DNA from: CAG-390 sp045531455
GTDB taxonomy: Bacteria; Bacillota; Clostridia; Oscillospirales; CAG-272
Length of the DNA: 64,000 bases
Reading direction: 5' to 3'
NCBI GenBank assembly: GCA_045531455.1
Contig: JAZSEA010000060.1
Location: 72,330 to 136,329, forward strand
Shown: positions 17,257 through 25,826 of the stretch, one piece after another
Layout: every line of letters starts with the position of its first letter
Position numbering within the stretch: position 1 is the stretch's first letter
Translations under genes and position numbers: made by a program
The notes under the pieces: model-generated
What the model saw: the letters and a program-made list of their open reading frames with translations, nothing else
Databases searched by the model: none
Told to the model about the DNA's origin: nothing

Positions 17257-18774
17257 ATGAAAAAAATCATCGCAACTCTTCTCGTTTTAACAATGATGCT
17301 TTCCGTGCTTGTTATCGGAACAAGCGCAGCCGCTTGGGACGGCACTTCCGCTTCTGCGTCGCTTAAGGGCGAGGGAACTGCAGACAATCCCTATCTCGTA
17401 GAAACCGCAGAGGACCTCAAGTACATCCAGGTTCAGGTAAATGAGGGCAACAAGTTTGAAGGTAAGTACTTCAAGCAGACCGCAGACATCGACCTTGGCA
17501 ACAAGGAATGGACTCCCATCGGTGAAAGAACCGCAAAGCCCTTCATCGGTCTTTATGATGGCAACGGCTACAAGATCGTAAACTTCTATCAGACCTTCAG
17601 CTACAGATTCGGCGGCCTCTTCGCTTACATGACCACTACGGCTGATTTCACCCCCGGCATCATCAACGTCACCCTCGAGGGTAAGATGGATGGCGGCTCC
17701 CGCGTTGGCGATATCTACTCCGGCGCACTCCTCGGCTGGTGCCAGCAGAGCAACAGCAACCCCAACAAGATCGTTCTTGCTAACTGCAAGGTTGACGTTG
17801 ATATGACCATCGACACAACCGGCAAGGGCATTACCGGCGATATCATTGTCGGTGCCGTACTTGCAAGAACCGGTTACGTTAACGTTATCAACTGTGTAAA
17901 CTACGGTGATATTTCCGCAACCGTAGACGGCTCCAAGCTTACTATTTCCGGTGTTACCGCATATGCTCCCGACTGCGACGTAATAAACTGCGTAAACTAT
18001 GGTAATATCTACGCAAAGAGCACTGCGGCTAAGGACGTTTACTGCGGCGGCGTTGTAGGCGCAACCGCAAGCTCCAAGATCGATCTCAAGATCGAAAACT
18101 GCATCAACTACGGTACCGTACTTTCCGACGGTGCACACGCAAACTACACCGGCGGTGTTGTAGGTTGCTCCGCAGCAGCTAACACAACCATCACCAACTG
18201 CGCAAACGTAGCAGACGTTACCTCCAAGTCTACCTCCGCTTCCTCGCTTCCTTACGCAGGCGGCGTTCTCGGCTACACCAATAAGGCAGGCGTCGTTGTT
18301 GCCAACAGCTATAACAGCGGTAACATCGCTACCTTCAACGAGAACAAGACAGGTCACAATCCCGGCGGTATCGCAGGCGTTATGAACAATGCAGGCGAAG
18401 CTACCCATATGAAGGATTGCACCACAACCACCAAGACCTTCAAGGGCTGGATGGCTGCAACCAATCCCGCAACCAACTGTGTTGTTGAAGCCGACGCAGC
18501 AGTAGTTGCAACAGCAGTAAAGGCTATTGAGGACACCGTAAACGCGGCAACCACCGCTACCATCAACGGTATCGTGATCACCTTCGTTAACGAGCCCGTA
18601 GCTCCTCCCGCACCCGAGACCACCGAGCCTGCTCCCGAAACAACAGAGCCCGCTCCCGAGACTACCGAGCCCGCAGCTTCCGGCGATACCGGTGACTCCT
18701 TCGTGATCTTCGCTGCTATTGCGGTTCTCTCCGTTCTCGGAGTTGCGATCGTTGCAAAGAGACGCGAGAACTGA
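17257..18774 (+). CDS. Secreted, membrane-anchored repeat protein with GLUG-like repeats
   Basis: A 505-residue surface protein. An N-terminal signal peptide (KK followed by a hydrophobic stretch to about residue 22, then TSAAA) leads into a region with the pattern GEGTADNPYLVETAEDLKYI, common at the start of GLUG-type or right-handed beta-helix surface proteins. Repeated units ending in NCVNYG and GGVVG follow. A stalk with three APETTEP repeats precedes SGDTGDS, one hydrophobic helix and a basic KRREN tail. Anchoring is by the helix or an unusual sortase-like signal. ATG 17257 is chosen because a GAAAGGA site and the signal peptide begin there. A strong promoter suggests an abundant protein, perhaps an adhesin or S-layer-like component. 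Confidence 0.8.
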   Translation: MKKIIATLLVLTMMLSVLVIGTSAAAWDGTSASASLKGEGTADNPYLVETAEDLKYIQVQVNEGNKFEGKYFKQTADIDLGNKEWTPIGERTAKPFIGLYDGNGYKIVNFYQTFSYRFGGLFAYMTTTADFTPGIINVTLEGKMDGGSRVGDIYSGALLGWCQQSNSNPNKIVLANCKVDVDMTIDTTGKGITGDIIVGAVLARTGYVNVINCVNYGDISATVDGSKLTISGVTAYAPDCDVINCVNYGNIYAKSTAAKDVYCGGVVGATASSKIDLKIENCINYGTVLSDGAHANYTGGVVGCSAAANTTITNCANVADVTSKSTSASSLPYAGGVLGYTNKAGVVVANSYNSGNIATFNENKTGHNPGGIAGVMNNAGEATHMKDCTTTTKTFKGWMAATNPATNCVVEADAAVVATAVKAIEDTVNAATTATINGIVITFVNEPVAPPAPETTEPAPETTEPAPETTEPAASGDTGDSFVIFAAIAVLSVLGVAIVAKRREN

Positions 18775-18794
18775 TACATAACCGAATAACTAAA

Positions 18795-18821
18795 GGGGAT
18801 GGCGTTTGCCATCCCCTGTTT
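18795..18821. terminator. Terminator between the surface protein and GH106 genes
   Basis: GGGGATGGC/GCCATCCCC (18795-18803 with 18808-18816) with a 4-nt loop and a T-rich tail. The converging GH106-like gene ends just beyond it. Confidence 0.85.
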
Positions 18822-18825
18822 GTAT

Positions 18826-21800
18826 TTACTGATTGTCGATTACTGCCATTCTGGGTGTAACGAGGATACCCTCGGGCTTGAGTCGGTATTCGTAGCACCA
18901 TCTGTCGCCGTCGGTACGCCATGCGGTGGGACCCGGATAGGAAAGTGTCGGGTCGGAGCAATGGAGATGCGAGAAGGCGTTGGTGCGGTTGATGTAGAGA
19001 GTAGCCGAAACGGTATGCTTGCCCGCAGAAAGCTTGTTGCGCTTTACAACGTAGGGAGCAAACGCACCGATAGTGGGCTCGTCGCAGTCAACAGAGACCT
19101 CGTAGAGAGCGGCGCGGTATTGATGGATTCTGATCTCGATGCCGTTGCCCTCGACCTCGTTTTCAAAGTCGAATTCATAAGTCAGCTTGCCGCTGTAGAA
19201 GGGAAGTCCCTGATCGGTGATCGAGCCGAATCCGAGCGACTCGGGAAGAGCCGTGATCGTCTTCTTCATACCGTCAACACGAACGCCGAATTCGCCGAGG
19301 AGATAACACCATTCTGTCGCTGTTCTGTGACCGAAGGGCTGAACGACGATAAGCTCGGAGGTGCCTGCGGGGATCGTGGGCATTGCGACGGTCTTGATAG
19401 ACTTGTCGACGAAGTATCCGGTTACAACAGAGGGAACCTCTTCGCCGTTGAAGGTGATCTTCGATGCTTCAGCCATTTCGAGTGCGAGAGACGCGCCTTT
19501 TACTTCGATCTCACTGTTGATCTTGAAGCGGAGAGTGATGGTATGCTCGGGCGGGATTGCGGGGAGACACCAGGGCTGATTTGCACTGCCGCCCCAAGGC
19601 TCCCAGCCAAGCTTTCTTCTGCAAGCGGAGTCGGCACGGAGGATCTCTTCCTCACCGTTGAATTCTTCTCCGTCAAGCGAATATTCAGCCATATCAAGAA
19701 GGAGAGCATTAGGCTCGCCGAGCTTGAATCTCGCCTTTGTGATATTCTGTCTCGGCTGCTGGATCATTGTCTGCTTCGGCTTGGATTCAACAGCGGGGGC
19801 TTCTGCACTCGCATTGGGATCAAGCTTCAGAAGCAGGCTGTCGTGCGCCCAGAGACCTGTATCGATCACGGTGTTGCCGCCAATATACTTGCAAGCAACG
19901 GGAGAAATATTGCCGTTAAGGGTGTTATAAAGAGTGGGAGTCCAGGTACCGCGGACTGTGATCCTGATCGACTGCTTCGAGGAGCAATCGTTGTTGGGAG
20001 ATTCCTTGCCTTGCGCGATGAAGAGCCACTTAGAGTCGCCGTCCTCGCGGATCTGATGAACGAGATTTTCGGAAAGATAACCGTTAGAATTCTTGATGTC
20101 GATGATTCTGTAATTCTCGAGCTCGCGGAGAAGATCTGTGCGGGTGAACTCAATGTGGGTTGCCTTGCCGCAAAGCTCTGCGCCCGCATCGGAGGGAAGC
20201 GCGTCAACGTATTTGGGAGCGTTGCCCATAAAGATGAGCTTACCGCCTTCAGCCGCAAATTCGCTGAGAAGCTTGAGCGTAGAGGAACGGATCGTCTCGC
20301 AAGCGGGAACGACGATGGCGTCGTACTTCATCTCGCCGACGTTCAGAGGATTCGAGCCCTTCTTGCAAAGCGCGGGGAAGAGCGACTCGCTGATATAGTC
20401 GAAGTCGATAGAGCCGAAGAGCAGCCACTTGGTAACGTCATCAAAGCACTTGTCGAGCTTCTGCCTCTCGAGAGCCGTCTGCGAGGAGGGACCCCAATGA
20501 AGCCAGAAGGACTCAACCGGATGGATAACGCCAACCTTGATGCCTGATTTTCCGCGTACGAGCGCGGTGTTGACTCTTGCAAAGTGATCTTCGATGTAGG
20601 AATATTTATCAAACCAAGGGGACTGATAACTGATGGTTGCGGGATAGTCGCGCTTAGCCTCGCCCTCCATAGAGACCCAGGAAAGGTGAGGAACACGGAG
20701 AGTTACGCCGAGAGCCGCCTGCCAGTCGCCCTGAAGCTTATGACCGCGGAAGTCGAAGTCCCAACCCGTAACGCCGTAAAGCTCACTCATAACGCCCTCG
20801 CGGCCGTACTGATGAGCAACCGAGGAAGCCTGCTTTGCCGTTGTGTACTCACGTCTGTCGGCAAGCATATCGATACCGGGGATTGCAAATGCACGGAGAG
20901 AACGCATAGCCTCGCCAACTGCCATGGTCTGGGATTCAAGGGTCGGTTCCTTCATCATATGACCTGTCAGAGAAATTCCGTTCTCGTCGCACCAATTGCC
21001 GATGTTGTCGGCAAAGCTTCTTGCGAATCGCTCGCAAGCGTGGTCGTGATAGAAATATCTGATCTGCGAAACGCCGTCTGCAAGCTCCCAGATAAGCTCG
21101 GGAAGATGATCGACGAGCGAAACACCGTAGGCCGCCTTGAAGGTGTCTTCAAGATCGGGAGTCCATGGAAGAGTAACGTCAACCTCGGATTCGGGGAAAG
21201 GGAGAGTCTTTTTGTGAGTAAACTGAGGCTCGTCGGTGAAGATCGAGGGAACTGTGTCGCCGAACATCTCGCCTACGCATTCCTTGTATCTCTCGTGAGT
21301 TATCTCGATGAATCTGTCGATTGCCGCCTTGTTCATCGTGTCAACGTATGTATATCCGTTGTATCTTGCCGATTCGTGAGGAGATTCGTTGTAAGCGTAC
21401 CAAACTTTACCCTCAGCCTCGCTCTCGTCATCAAGCTTTTTGTAGGACTCAAGCTTGCCGTCGGAGTTGAGAATGATGTCATACTTACTGATAAGCTTTC
21501 CTCTGCCCGAACGGGTAGCTTTTGCCTGCTCGTCACCAACGTGAGTCTTTCCGCCCTCTTCGGCGTAAGAATTGGGTGTGAACAGGAGATAGTTGATACG
21601 GTACTGAGGATCCTTGCTTACGAGACCGCCCGCAAAGCCCGAGGGCCATCTGTCCTCGTCGTAAAGATATGCGAGCATTTCCTCTTCCTTTGCCTTATCT
21701 GCGCAAGCACGGATAAGGGACATGAACTCATCGGAAAGATATTCGGTAGCCATACCCGAACGAACGTGCATATGGAAACCGCCGAGTCCCATTTTCTTGA

Positions 21801-21939
21801 ACATCTCGATCTGGCGGAGAAGCTCATCGCGGTCGAGCTTGCAGTTCCAAGCCCAGAAGGGAGTTCCGCGGTATTCGGATGTGGGATTAGCGAAGAGTGT
21901 GCGGTCGAGCTGTGATTGATCTTTTTTCTTATAAAGCAT
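18826..21939 (-). CDS. GH106-like glycoside hydrolase (probable alpha-L-rhamnosidase)
   Basis: A 1037-residue protein. The N-terminal RGTPFWAWNCKLDRDELLRQ and the GLGGFHMHVRSGM stretch are typical of the large glycosyl hydrolases grouped with family GH106, which remove L-rhamnose from plant glycans. A barrel-like catalytic region runs to about residue 600, followed by beta-rich domains. No signal peptide is present, so it is predicted cytoplasmic and would act on imported oligosaccharides. It lies 13 bp downstream of L-rhamnose isomerase on the same strand, which supports rhamnosidase activity and co-transcription. The exact substrate is inferred. A GAGG site precedes ATG 21939. Confidence 0.8.
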   Translation of the reverse strand: MLYKKKDQSQLDRTLFANPTSEYRGTPFWAWNCKLDRDELLRQIEMFKKMGLGGFHMHVRSGMATEYLSDEFMSLIRACADKAKEEEMLAYLYDEDRWPSGFAGGLVSKDPQYRINYLLFTPNSYAEEGGKTHVGDEQAKATRSGRGKLISKYDIILNSDGKLESYKKLDDESEAEGKVWYAYNESPHESARYNGYTYVDTMNKAAIDRFIEITHERYKECVGEMFGDTVPSIFTDEPQFTHKKTLPFPESEVDVTLPWTPDLEDTFKAAYGVSLVDHLPELIWELADGVSQIRYFYHDHACERFARSFADNIGNWCDENGISLTGHMMKEPTLESQTMAVGEAMRSLRAFAIPGIDMLADRREYTTAKQASSVAHQYGREGVMSELYGVTGWDFDFRGHKLQGDWQAALGVTLRVPHLSWVSMEGEAKRDYPATISYQSPWFDKYSYIEDHFARVNTALVRGKSGIKVGVIHPVESFWLHWGPSSQTALERQKLDKCFDDVTKWLLFGSIDFDYISESLFPALCKKGSNPLNVGEMKYDAIVVPACETIRSSTLKLLSEFAAEGGKLIFMGNAPKYVDALPSDAGAELCGKATHIEFTRTDLLRELENYRIIDIKNSNGYLSENLVHQIREDGDSKWLFIAQGKESPNNDCSSKQSIRITVRGTWTPTLYNTLNGNISPVACKYIGGNTVIDTGLWAHDSLLLKLDPNASAEAPAVESKPKQTMIQQPRQNITKARFKLGEPNALLLDMAEYSLDGEEFNGEEEILRADSACRRKLGWEPWGGSANQPWCLPAIPPEHTITLRFKINSEIEVKGASLALEMAEASKITFNGEEVPSVVTGYFVDKSIKTVAMPTIPAGTSELIVVQPFGHRTATEWCYLLGEFGVRVDGMKKTITALPESLGFGSITDQGLPFYSGKLTYEFDFENEVEGNGIEIRIHQYRAALYEVSVDCDEPTIGAFAPYVVKRNKLSAGKHTVSATLYINRTNAFSHLHCSDPTLSYPGPTAWRTDGDRWCYEYRLKPEGILVTPRMAVIDNQ

Positions 21940-21952
21940 ATCGATACCTCAC

Positions 21953-23206
21953 TTAATTTCTCAGAGAAAGAACGTTTCTTTCGTATTCTTTTACGTTTTC
22001 ATACCATTCAAGACCTGCAGGCATTCCCGCGCGTTCGCAGAGCTCGTTCCATACGGCACCGAAGGGAGCGGTCTTGATCTCCTCGGATACTACGAGGAGA
22101 GAAGTGTAGTCCGCACTGTTCTGATAATCCGCAAGCTTTTTCTCGGGTGTAAGAAGCGCGTTGAGGATCGCCTTTCTTGCCGCTCGGGTACCGCTGACCC
22201 AAGCCGCGATACGATTGATGCTTGCGTCGAAATAGTCGAGAGCGAGATATGTTCTGTCGAGACCTCCGCAACGAACGACCTCGCGGATGATCTCGCGGGT
22301 CTCGTCGTCATAGCGAACAACGTGGTCGCTGTCCCAACGAACGCATCTTGTAACGTGGAGCGCGATCTTGTCGTTGAAGAGAAGCATAGAGGGGATCTTG
22401 TCCGCAACCTGCTCGGTCGGATGATAGTGACCGTTGTCCATAAGCGGAACAAGGCCGCGTGTCGCGGAATATTCAAGGCAGAATTCAGCCGAACCTACCG
22501 TGTAGGACTCAAGACCGATTCCGAAGACCTTAGATTCGAGCGAAATGTCAACAAGCTCCTTGTCGTAGCCGGAGGCGAGGATCTTGTCAAGCGAATCCGC
22601 CATTCTTGCGCGAGGCGAGAATCTGTCCGCGGGGATCTCCTTGAGACCGTCGGGCATCCAGAAGTTGATAAGACACTTCTTACCCGTTCGCTTTGCGAAA
22701 TATTCGCCGATACGCAGGCAAGCTATACCGTGACGGATCCAGAACTCGCGTGTCTCGTCATCGGGGCTCGAGAGGGTAAGTCCGTCCTTTACCTTGGGGT
22801 GAGCAAAATATGTTGGATTAAAATCAAGTCCGAGACCGTGGCTTACAGCAAAATCGGCCCAAGCTTCAAAATGTTCGGGAAGAAGAGCATCGCGGTCAGC
22901 GCGGTTGTTTTCGTTGAAGATGGCGTAACTTGCGTGGAGATTGAGTCTCATCGCGCCGGGCATCAGAGAAAGAGCCTTCTCGAGGTCGGAGATAAGCTCC
23001 TCAGGGTTTCTTGCTGCACCGGGATAGTTGCCCGTTGTCTGGATACCTCCATCAAGCGACGTGGCACCTTCAAAGCCCTTGACGTCGTCGCCCTGCCAGC
23101 AATGAAGCGAGATGGGAGCGGCGAGAGCTTTTTCTATTGCTGCGTCGGTGTCAATACCGTATGAGCTATAGATCTTTTTCGCGTTTTCGTAGATTGGATT
23201 GTTCAT
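21953..23206 (-). CDS. rhaA: L-rhamnose isomerase
   Basis: A 417-residue enzyme converting L-rhamnose to L-rhamnulose. The sequence shows the family's SLHCWQGDDVKGFE near residues 29-42, GGIQTTGNYPG, a DFNPTYFAHPKVKDGLTLSS segment and MDNGHYHPTE, which contain the metal and substrate ligands. ATG 23206 with a GGAGG site 6 bp upstream is used; an in-frame start 24 codons earlier lacks one. It heads an operon with the GH106-like hydrolase. Rhamnulokinase, the aldolase, a transporter and a regulator are not in this window and must lie elsewhere. Confidence 0.97.
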   Translation of the reverse strand: MNNPIYENAKKIYSSYGIDTDAAIEKALAAPISLHCWQGDDVKGFEGATSLDGGIQTTGNYPGAARNPEELISDLEKALSLMPGAMRLNLHASYAIFNENNRADRDALLPEHFEAWADFAVSHGLGLDFNPTYFAHPKVKDGLTLSSPDDETREFWIRHGIACLRIGEYFAKRTGKKCLINFWMPDGLKEIPADRFSPRARMADSLDKILASGYDKELVDISLESKVFGIGLESYTVGSAEFCLEYSATRGLVPLMDNGHYHPTEQVADKIPSMLLFNDKIALHVTRCVRWDSDHVVRYDDETREIIREVVRCGGLDRTYLALDYFDASINRIAAWVSGTRAARKAILNALLTPEKKLADYQNSADYTSLLVVSEEIKTAPFGAVWNELCERAGMPAGLEWYENVKEYERNVLSLRN

Positions 23207-23237
23207 AAATAACCTCCGATGATTGTATTTCGGGAGC

Positions 23238-23261
23238 AAAATATGCTTATGAACATATTTT
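23238..23261. promoter_or_regulatory. Candidate operator of the rhaA operon
   Basis: AAAATATG and CATATTTT form a perfect 8-bp inverted repeat with an 8-bp spacer. One arm overlaps the -10 of the rhaA promoter. The position fits a repressor, but the regulator is unknown. Confidence 0.45.
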
Positions 23262-23285
23262 ACTACATTTCTAATCATTTTGCAA
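23257..23285 (-). promoter_or_regulatory. rhaA operon promoter
   Basis: On the minus strand, -35 TTGCAA (23285-23280) and -10 TAAAAT (23262-23257) are 17 bp apart, about 50 bp before the rhaA start. Confidence 0.65.
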
Positions 23286-23335
23286 TAAATAATTATAATT
23301 TTTTTAAAAAAACTCTTTTGTATTTATAAAAAGTG

Positions 23336-23344
23336 TGATATAAT
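23336..23344 (+). promoter_or_regulatory. Extended -10 promoter of the DUF5722-like gene
   Basis: TGA followed by TATAAT (23339-23344) makes an extended -10, with no good -35. It diverges from the rhaA promoter within the same 170-bp gap. Confidence 0.5.
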
Positions 23345-23376
23345 AATAAAAAATGCGATTTAAGGAGGCGGTGGCC

Positions 23377-25821
23377 GTGAAAACAAAATATTATGCCGCC
23401 ATTCTGGTCGCGGCGATAATGATAAATATGATTCTTCCGTTTGCCTCACTTTTGATCATCGATGCGTCCGCATCCGATTCACTCGGAAGCATAACCGAAT
23501 GTGTCATTGACCAAACGAGCGAGAAGATAATGATTCGAGGAAGTATCAAACACAGCGTTCTCGTCAATAACAGAGACGGAAAGCTTGCGGTATACAGATT
23601 TGATCCTTGGGTGAACGTGGCAAATGCAGTCAGACGCGCCACACCTCTGGCGACGATGGATATGACGATCCGATTTGAATTTTCTCTTCCTTGCAACACG
23701 ATCGCAAACAGACTCTCTATATATGTTGTTGCCATAATAGATTCGGACGGCACCGTCACGACAATATCCGAGCCTCAATATGCCGATATGAGCACGTCCG
23801 ACACGTCGGGGGCGGGCTTCAAGGGAGTCGCGACAGGGGACGTTGCCGCGTCCGTCATTGCAAACCCGGGCAGCGCGATAATCGACGTCTACCTCGATAA
23901 GCTCGATAAGGGCAACAAGAGCGGATATATCTTCAGCGCGGACGGCGAGCTCTTCTATTTCGACAGAGAAGTGATAAAGGAAATAGATAAAAAAGTGCTT
24001 TCCTACACAGCGGCGGGTGCGGACGTGTATTTCAGGTTTTTGATTTCACCTTTTGAGAACAGTCTTCCTTTCTGTACCTCCGGCAATCTCTGGTCAACAA
24101 ATAAATGTGTTGTTGTAAGCGATCCGCAGGCACTTAACGCTCTCTATGCTTATACATATTTCCTGATGTCTCGTTATGATGGAGGCGATTTCGGCAAGGT
24201 TGACGGAATAGTTCTCGGCAGAGGCGCGGATCTTCCCGTGCTCTATAACTATGCCTCGCTTGTATCCGAGGATTACGAGGAGGTATATTCAAGATCGCTT
24301 GCTCTTGTCGGTCTTGCGGCGATTGAAGCTGCGGGAGAAGACGATATTTCACTCATCGTTCCGGTAGGAGATCTTCTTTCGGAGAACAATACTCCTCACG
24401 CGATTGATTTTCTCAATGAAGTTGCCGCTTATATTTCCGACCGCACAGAGCTCTCATTCACCGTTATGTGCGAAAGCAGACATAATCCATACAAGCTGAC
24501 CGATTCAATGTTCTCGACCGAGATTATCCCCGATGATACAACCGAAGAAACTTCTTACGATGCCCCCCCTGAGACCGAAATCGTAGAGGAGACTACGTCA
24601 ACAGAATCGACCGAGGAACCCGAGACCACCGAAATCTCCGAACCCGAAACCGAAGATACAGCGGGCGAAGAAGCAAGCGTTGCTCCCGAGGATACGACCG
24701 CTCCCGAGGAAAAGCCTACTCCAAAGCCGAATACCAACGCTGATGGATATTTTTGTACGGATAATATCAATGTATTCCTGAATATGTTCAACCGTTTGAA
24801 GAAAACGTATTCATCGGTGAATCCGGGATTTGCCTGGTGCTGGTATCCCGATATAAACACGTCCGAGGGCTCTCTCGGCGCGTGCTATGCTTATAACTAT
24901 ATGAGACTCGCTGTCATAGGTGCGGATTTTTACGCAGTTTGCTTCGAGAATGACGTAGCCGATAAGTTTTCAAGCCTTTCTCATATTTTCAAGTACATTG
25001 ACACTTCAAAAAATATTAAAGAGACAGCATATGCTTGCTCGCTCTTCGGGTGCAAGGATTGGTCTGATATCATATCAGGCTTCTCCGAAGGTGCGGGAAT
25101 ATTCAGCAACCTTTATGAGGGCGAGCTCGAGCCGAACGTAGCCGATTACACGGGCTCTATTACCTATTTCGATTATTCGGCAGGAAGAGGAAGCGGCGGT
25201 TGGTTTGACGGACTCTACTGCAAATCACTCGGCTTGCAGAGCGTCGGCGGAGAAACCTGCCTGCAGGCTGATATGGATCTCGAGGCTTCGGGAGTGAATC
25301 ATGCTGAGATCGGATATCTGTTCGACGAACCCGAACCCCTTTTGCTTGGCGATGCTTTGACCTTCGACATTAAATGCGGAGAAGAAGACGGTTCTCTTTA
25401 CGAGGTTGCGGTATATCTGTGCTGCGGTGACGATACGATTGTCTCAAAAACCGTGGTGGCAGGGGGTGTCAGAATCGCACTCTCCCTCAACGTAAGCAAG
25501 ATCGAAAACACGGTCGGCGTGGAATCAATGAAGATTATGCTCAAACGCGTTACGGGAAGCGGAGGTTGTAAGCTTGATCTCTACCGCGTTGTCGTAAACA
25601 GCTCAACTGTATCCGACAACGAGCTAATGAAGGATCTTCAGGAGCTGAGAGACTATCTGCGCCCCGAGCAGGAATCATCCGATTCAGCCGGCACCCGAAG
25701 AGTAATATTCGGTATCATAATCCTTACTGCGATCGGCGTTGTCGCGCTGTCCGTTTCATACGGAAATGACAGAAGACGAGGTGCCGAAGACGAGAATCAA
25801 GAAATGAAAAAACAGAGGTGA
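23377..25821 (+). CDS. Membrane-anchored extracellular protein, DUF5722-like barrel with Glu/Thr-rich linker
   Basis: An 814-residue protein starting at GTG 23377, 8 bp after an AAGGAGG site. An N-terminal hydrophobic helix is followed by a beta domain (about 30-150), a region resembling DUF5722 (about 160-380: YFDREVIKEIDKKVLSYTAAGADVYF and LMSRYDGGDFGKVDGIVLGR), a 75-residue linker rich in Glu, Thr and Pro, a second globular region, and a C-terminal transmembrane helix with a basic tail. DUF5722 proteins look like TIM-barrel glycosidases; the place where they usually show a GNE motif reads LGRGADL here, so activity may be lost. It diverges from the rhamnose operon. The family link is from memory and moderate. 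Confidence 0.6.
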   Translation: MKTKYYAAILVAAIMINMILPFASLLIIDASASDSLGSITECVIDQTSEKIMIRGSIKHSVLVNNRDGKLAVYRFDPWVNVANAVRRATPLATMDMTIRFEFSLPCNTIANRLSIYVVAIIDSDGTVTTISEPQYADMSTSDTSGAGFKGVATGDVAASVIANPGSAIIDVYLDKLDKGNKSGYIFSADGELFYFDREVIKEIDKKVLSYTAAGADVYFRFLISPFENSLPFCTSGNLWSTNKCVVVSDPQALNALYAYTYFLMSRYDGGDFGKVDGIVLGRGADLPVLYNYASLVSEDYEEVYSRSLALVGLAAIEAAGEDDISLIVPVGDLLSENNTPHAIDFLNEVAAYISDRTELSFTVMCESRHNPYKLTDSMFSTEIIPDDTTEETSYDAPPETEIVEETTSTESTEEPETTEISEPETEDTAGEEASVAPEDTTAPEEKPTPKPNTNADGYFCTDNINVFLNMFNRLKKTYSSVNPGFAWCWYPDINTSEGSLGACYAYNYMRLAVIGADFYAVCFENDVADKFSSLSHIFKYIDTSKNIKETAYACSLFGCKDWSDIISGFSEGAGIFSNLYEGELEPNVADYTGSITYFDYSAGRGSGGWFDGLYCKSLGLQSVGGETCLQADMDLEASGVNHAEIGYLFDEPEPLLLGDALTFDIKCGEEDGSLYEVAVYLCCGDDTIVSKTVVAGGVRIALSLNVSKIENTVGVESMKIMLKRVTGSGGCKLDLYRVVVNSSTVSDNELMKDLQELRDYLRPEQESSDSAGTRRVIFGIIILTAIGVVALSVSYGNDRRRGAEDENQEMKKQR

Positions 25822-25826
25822 CAGAA

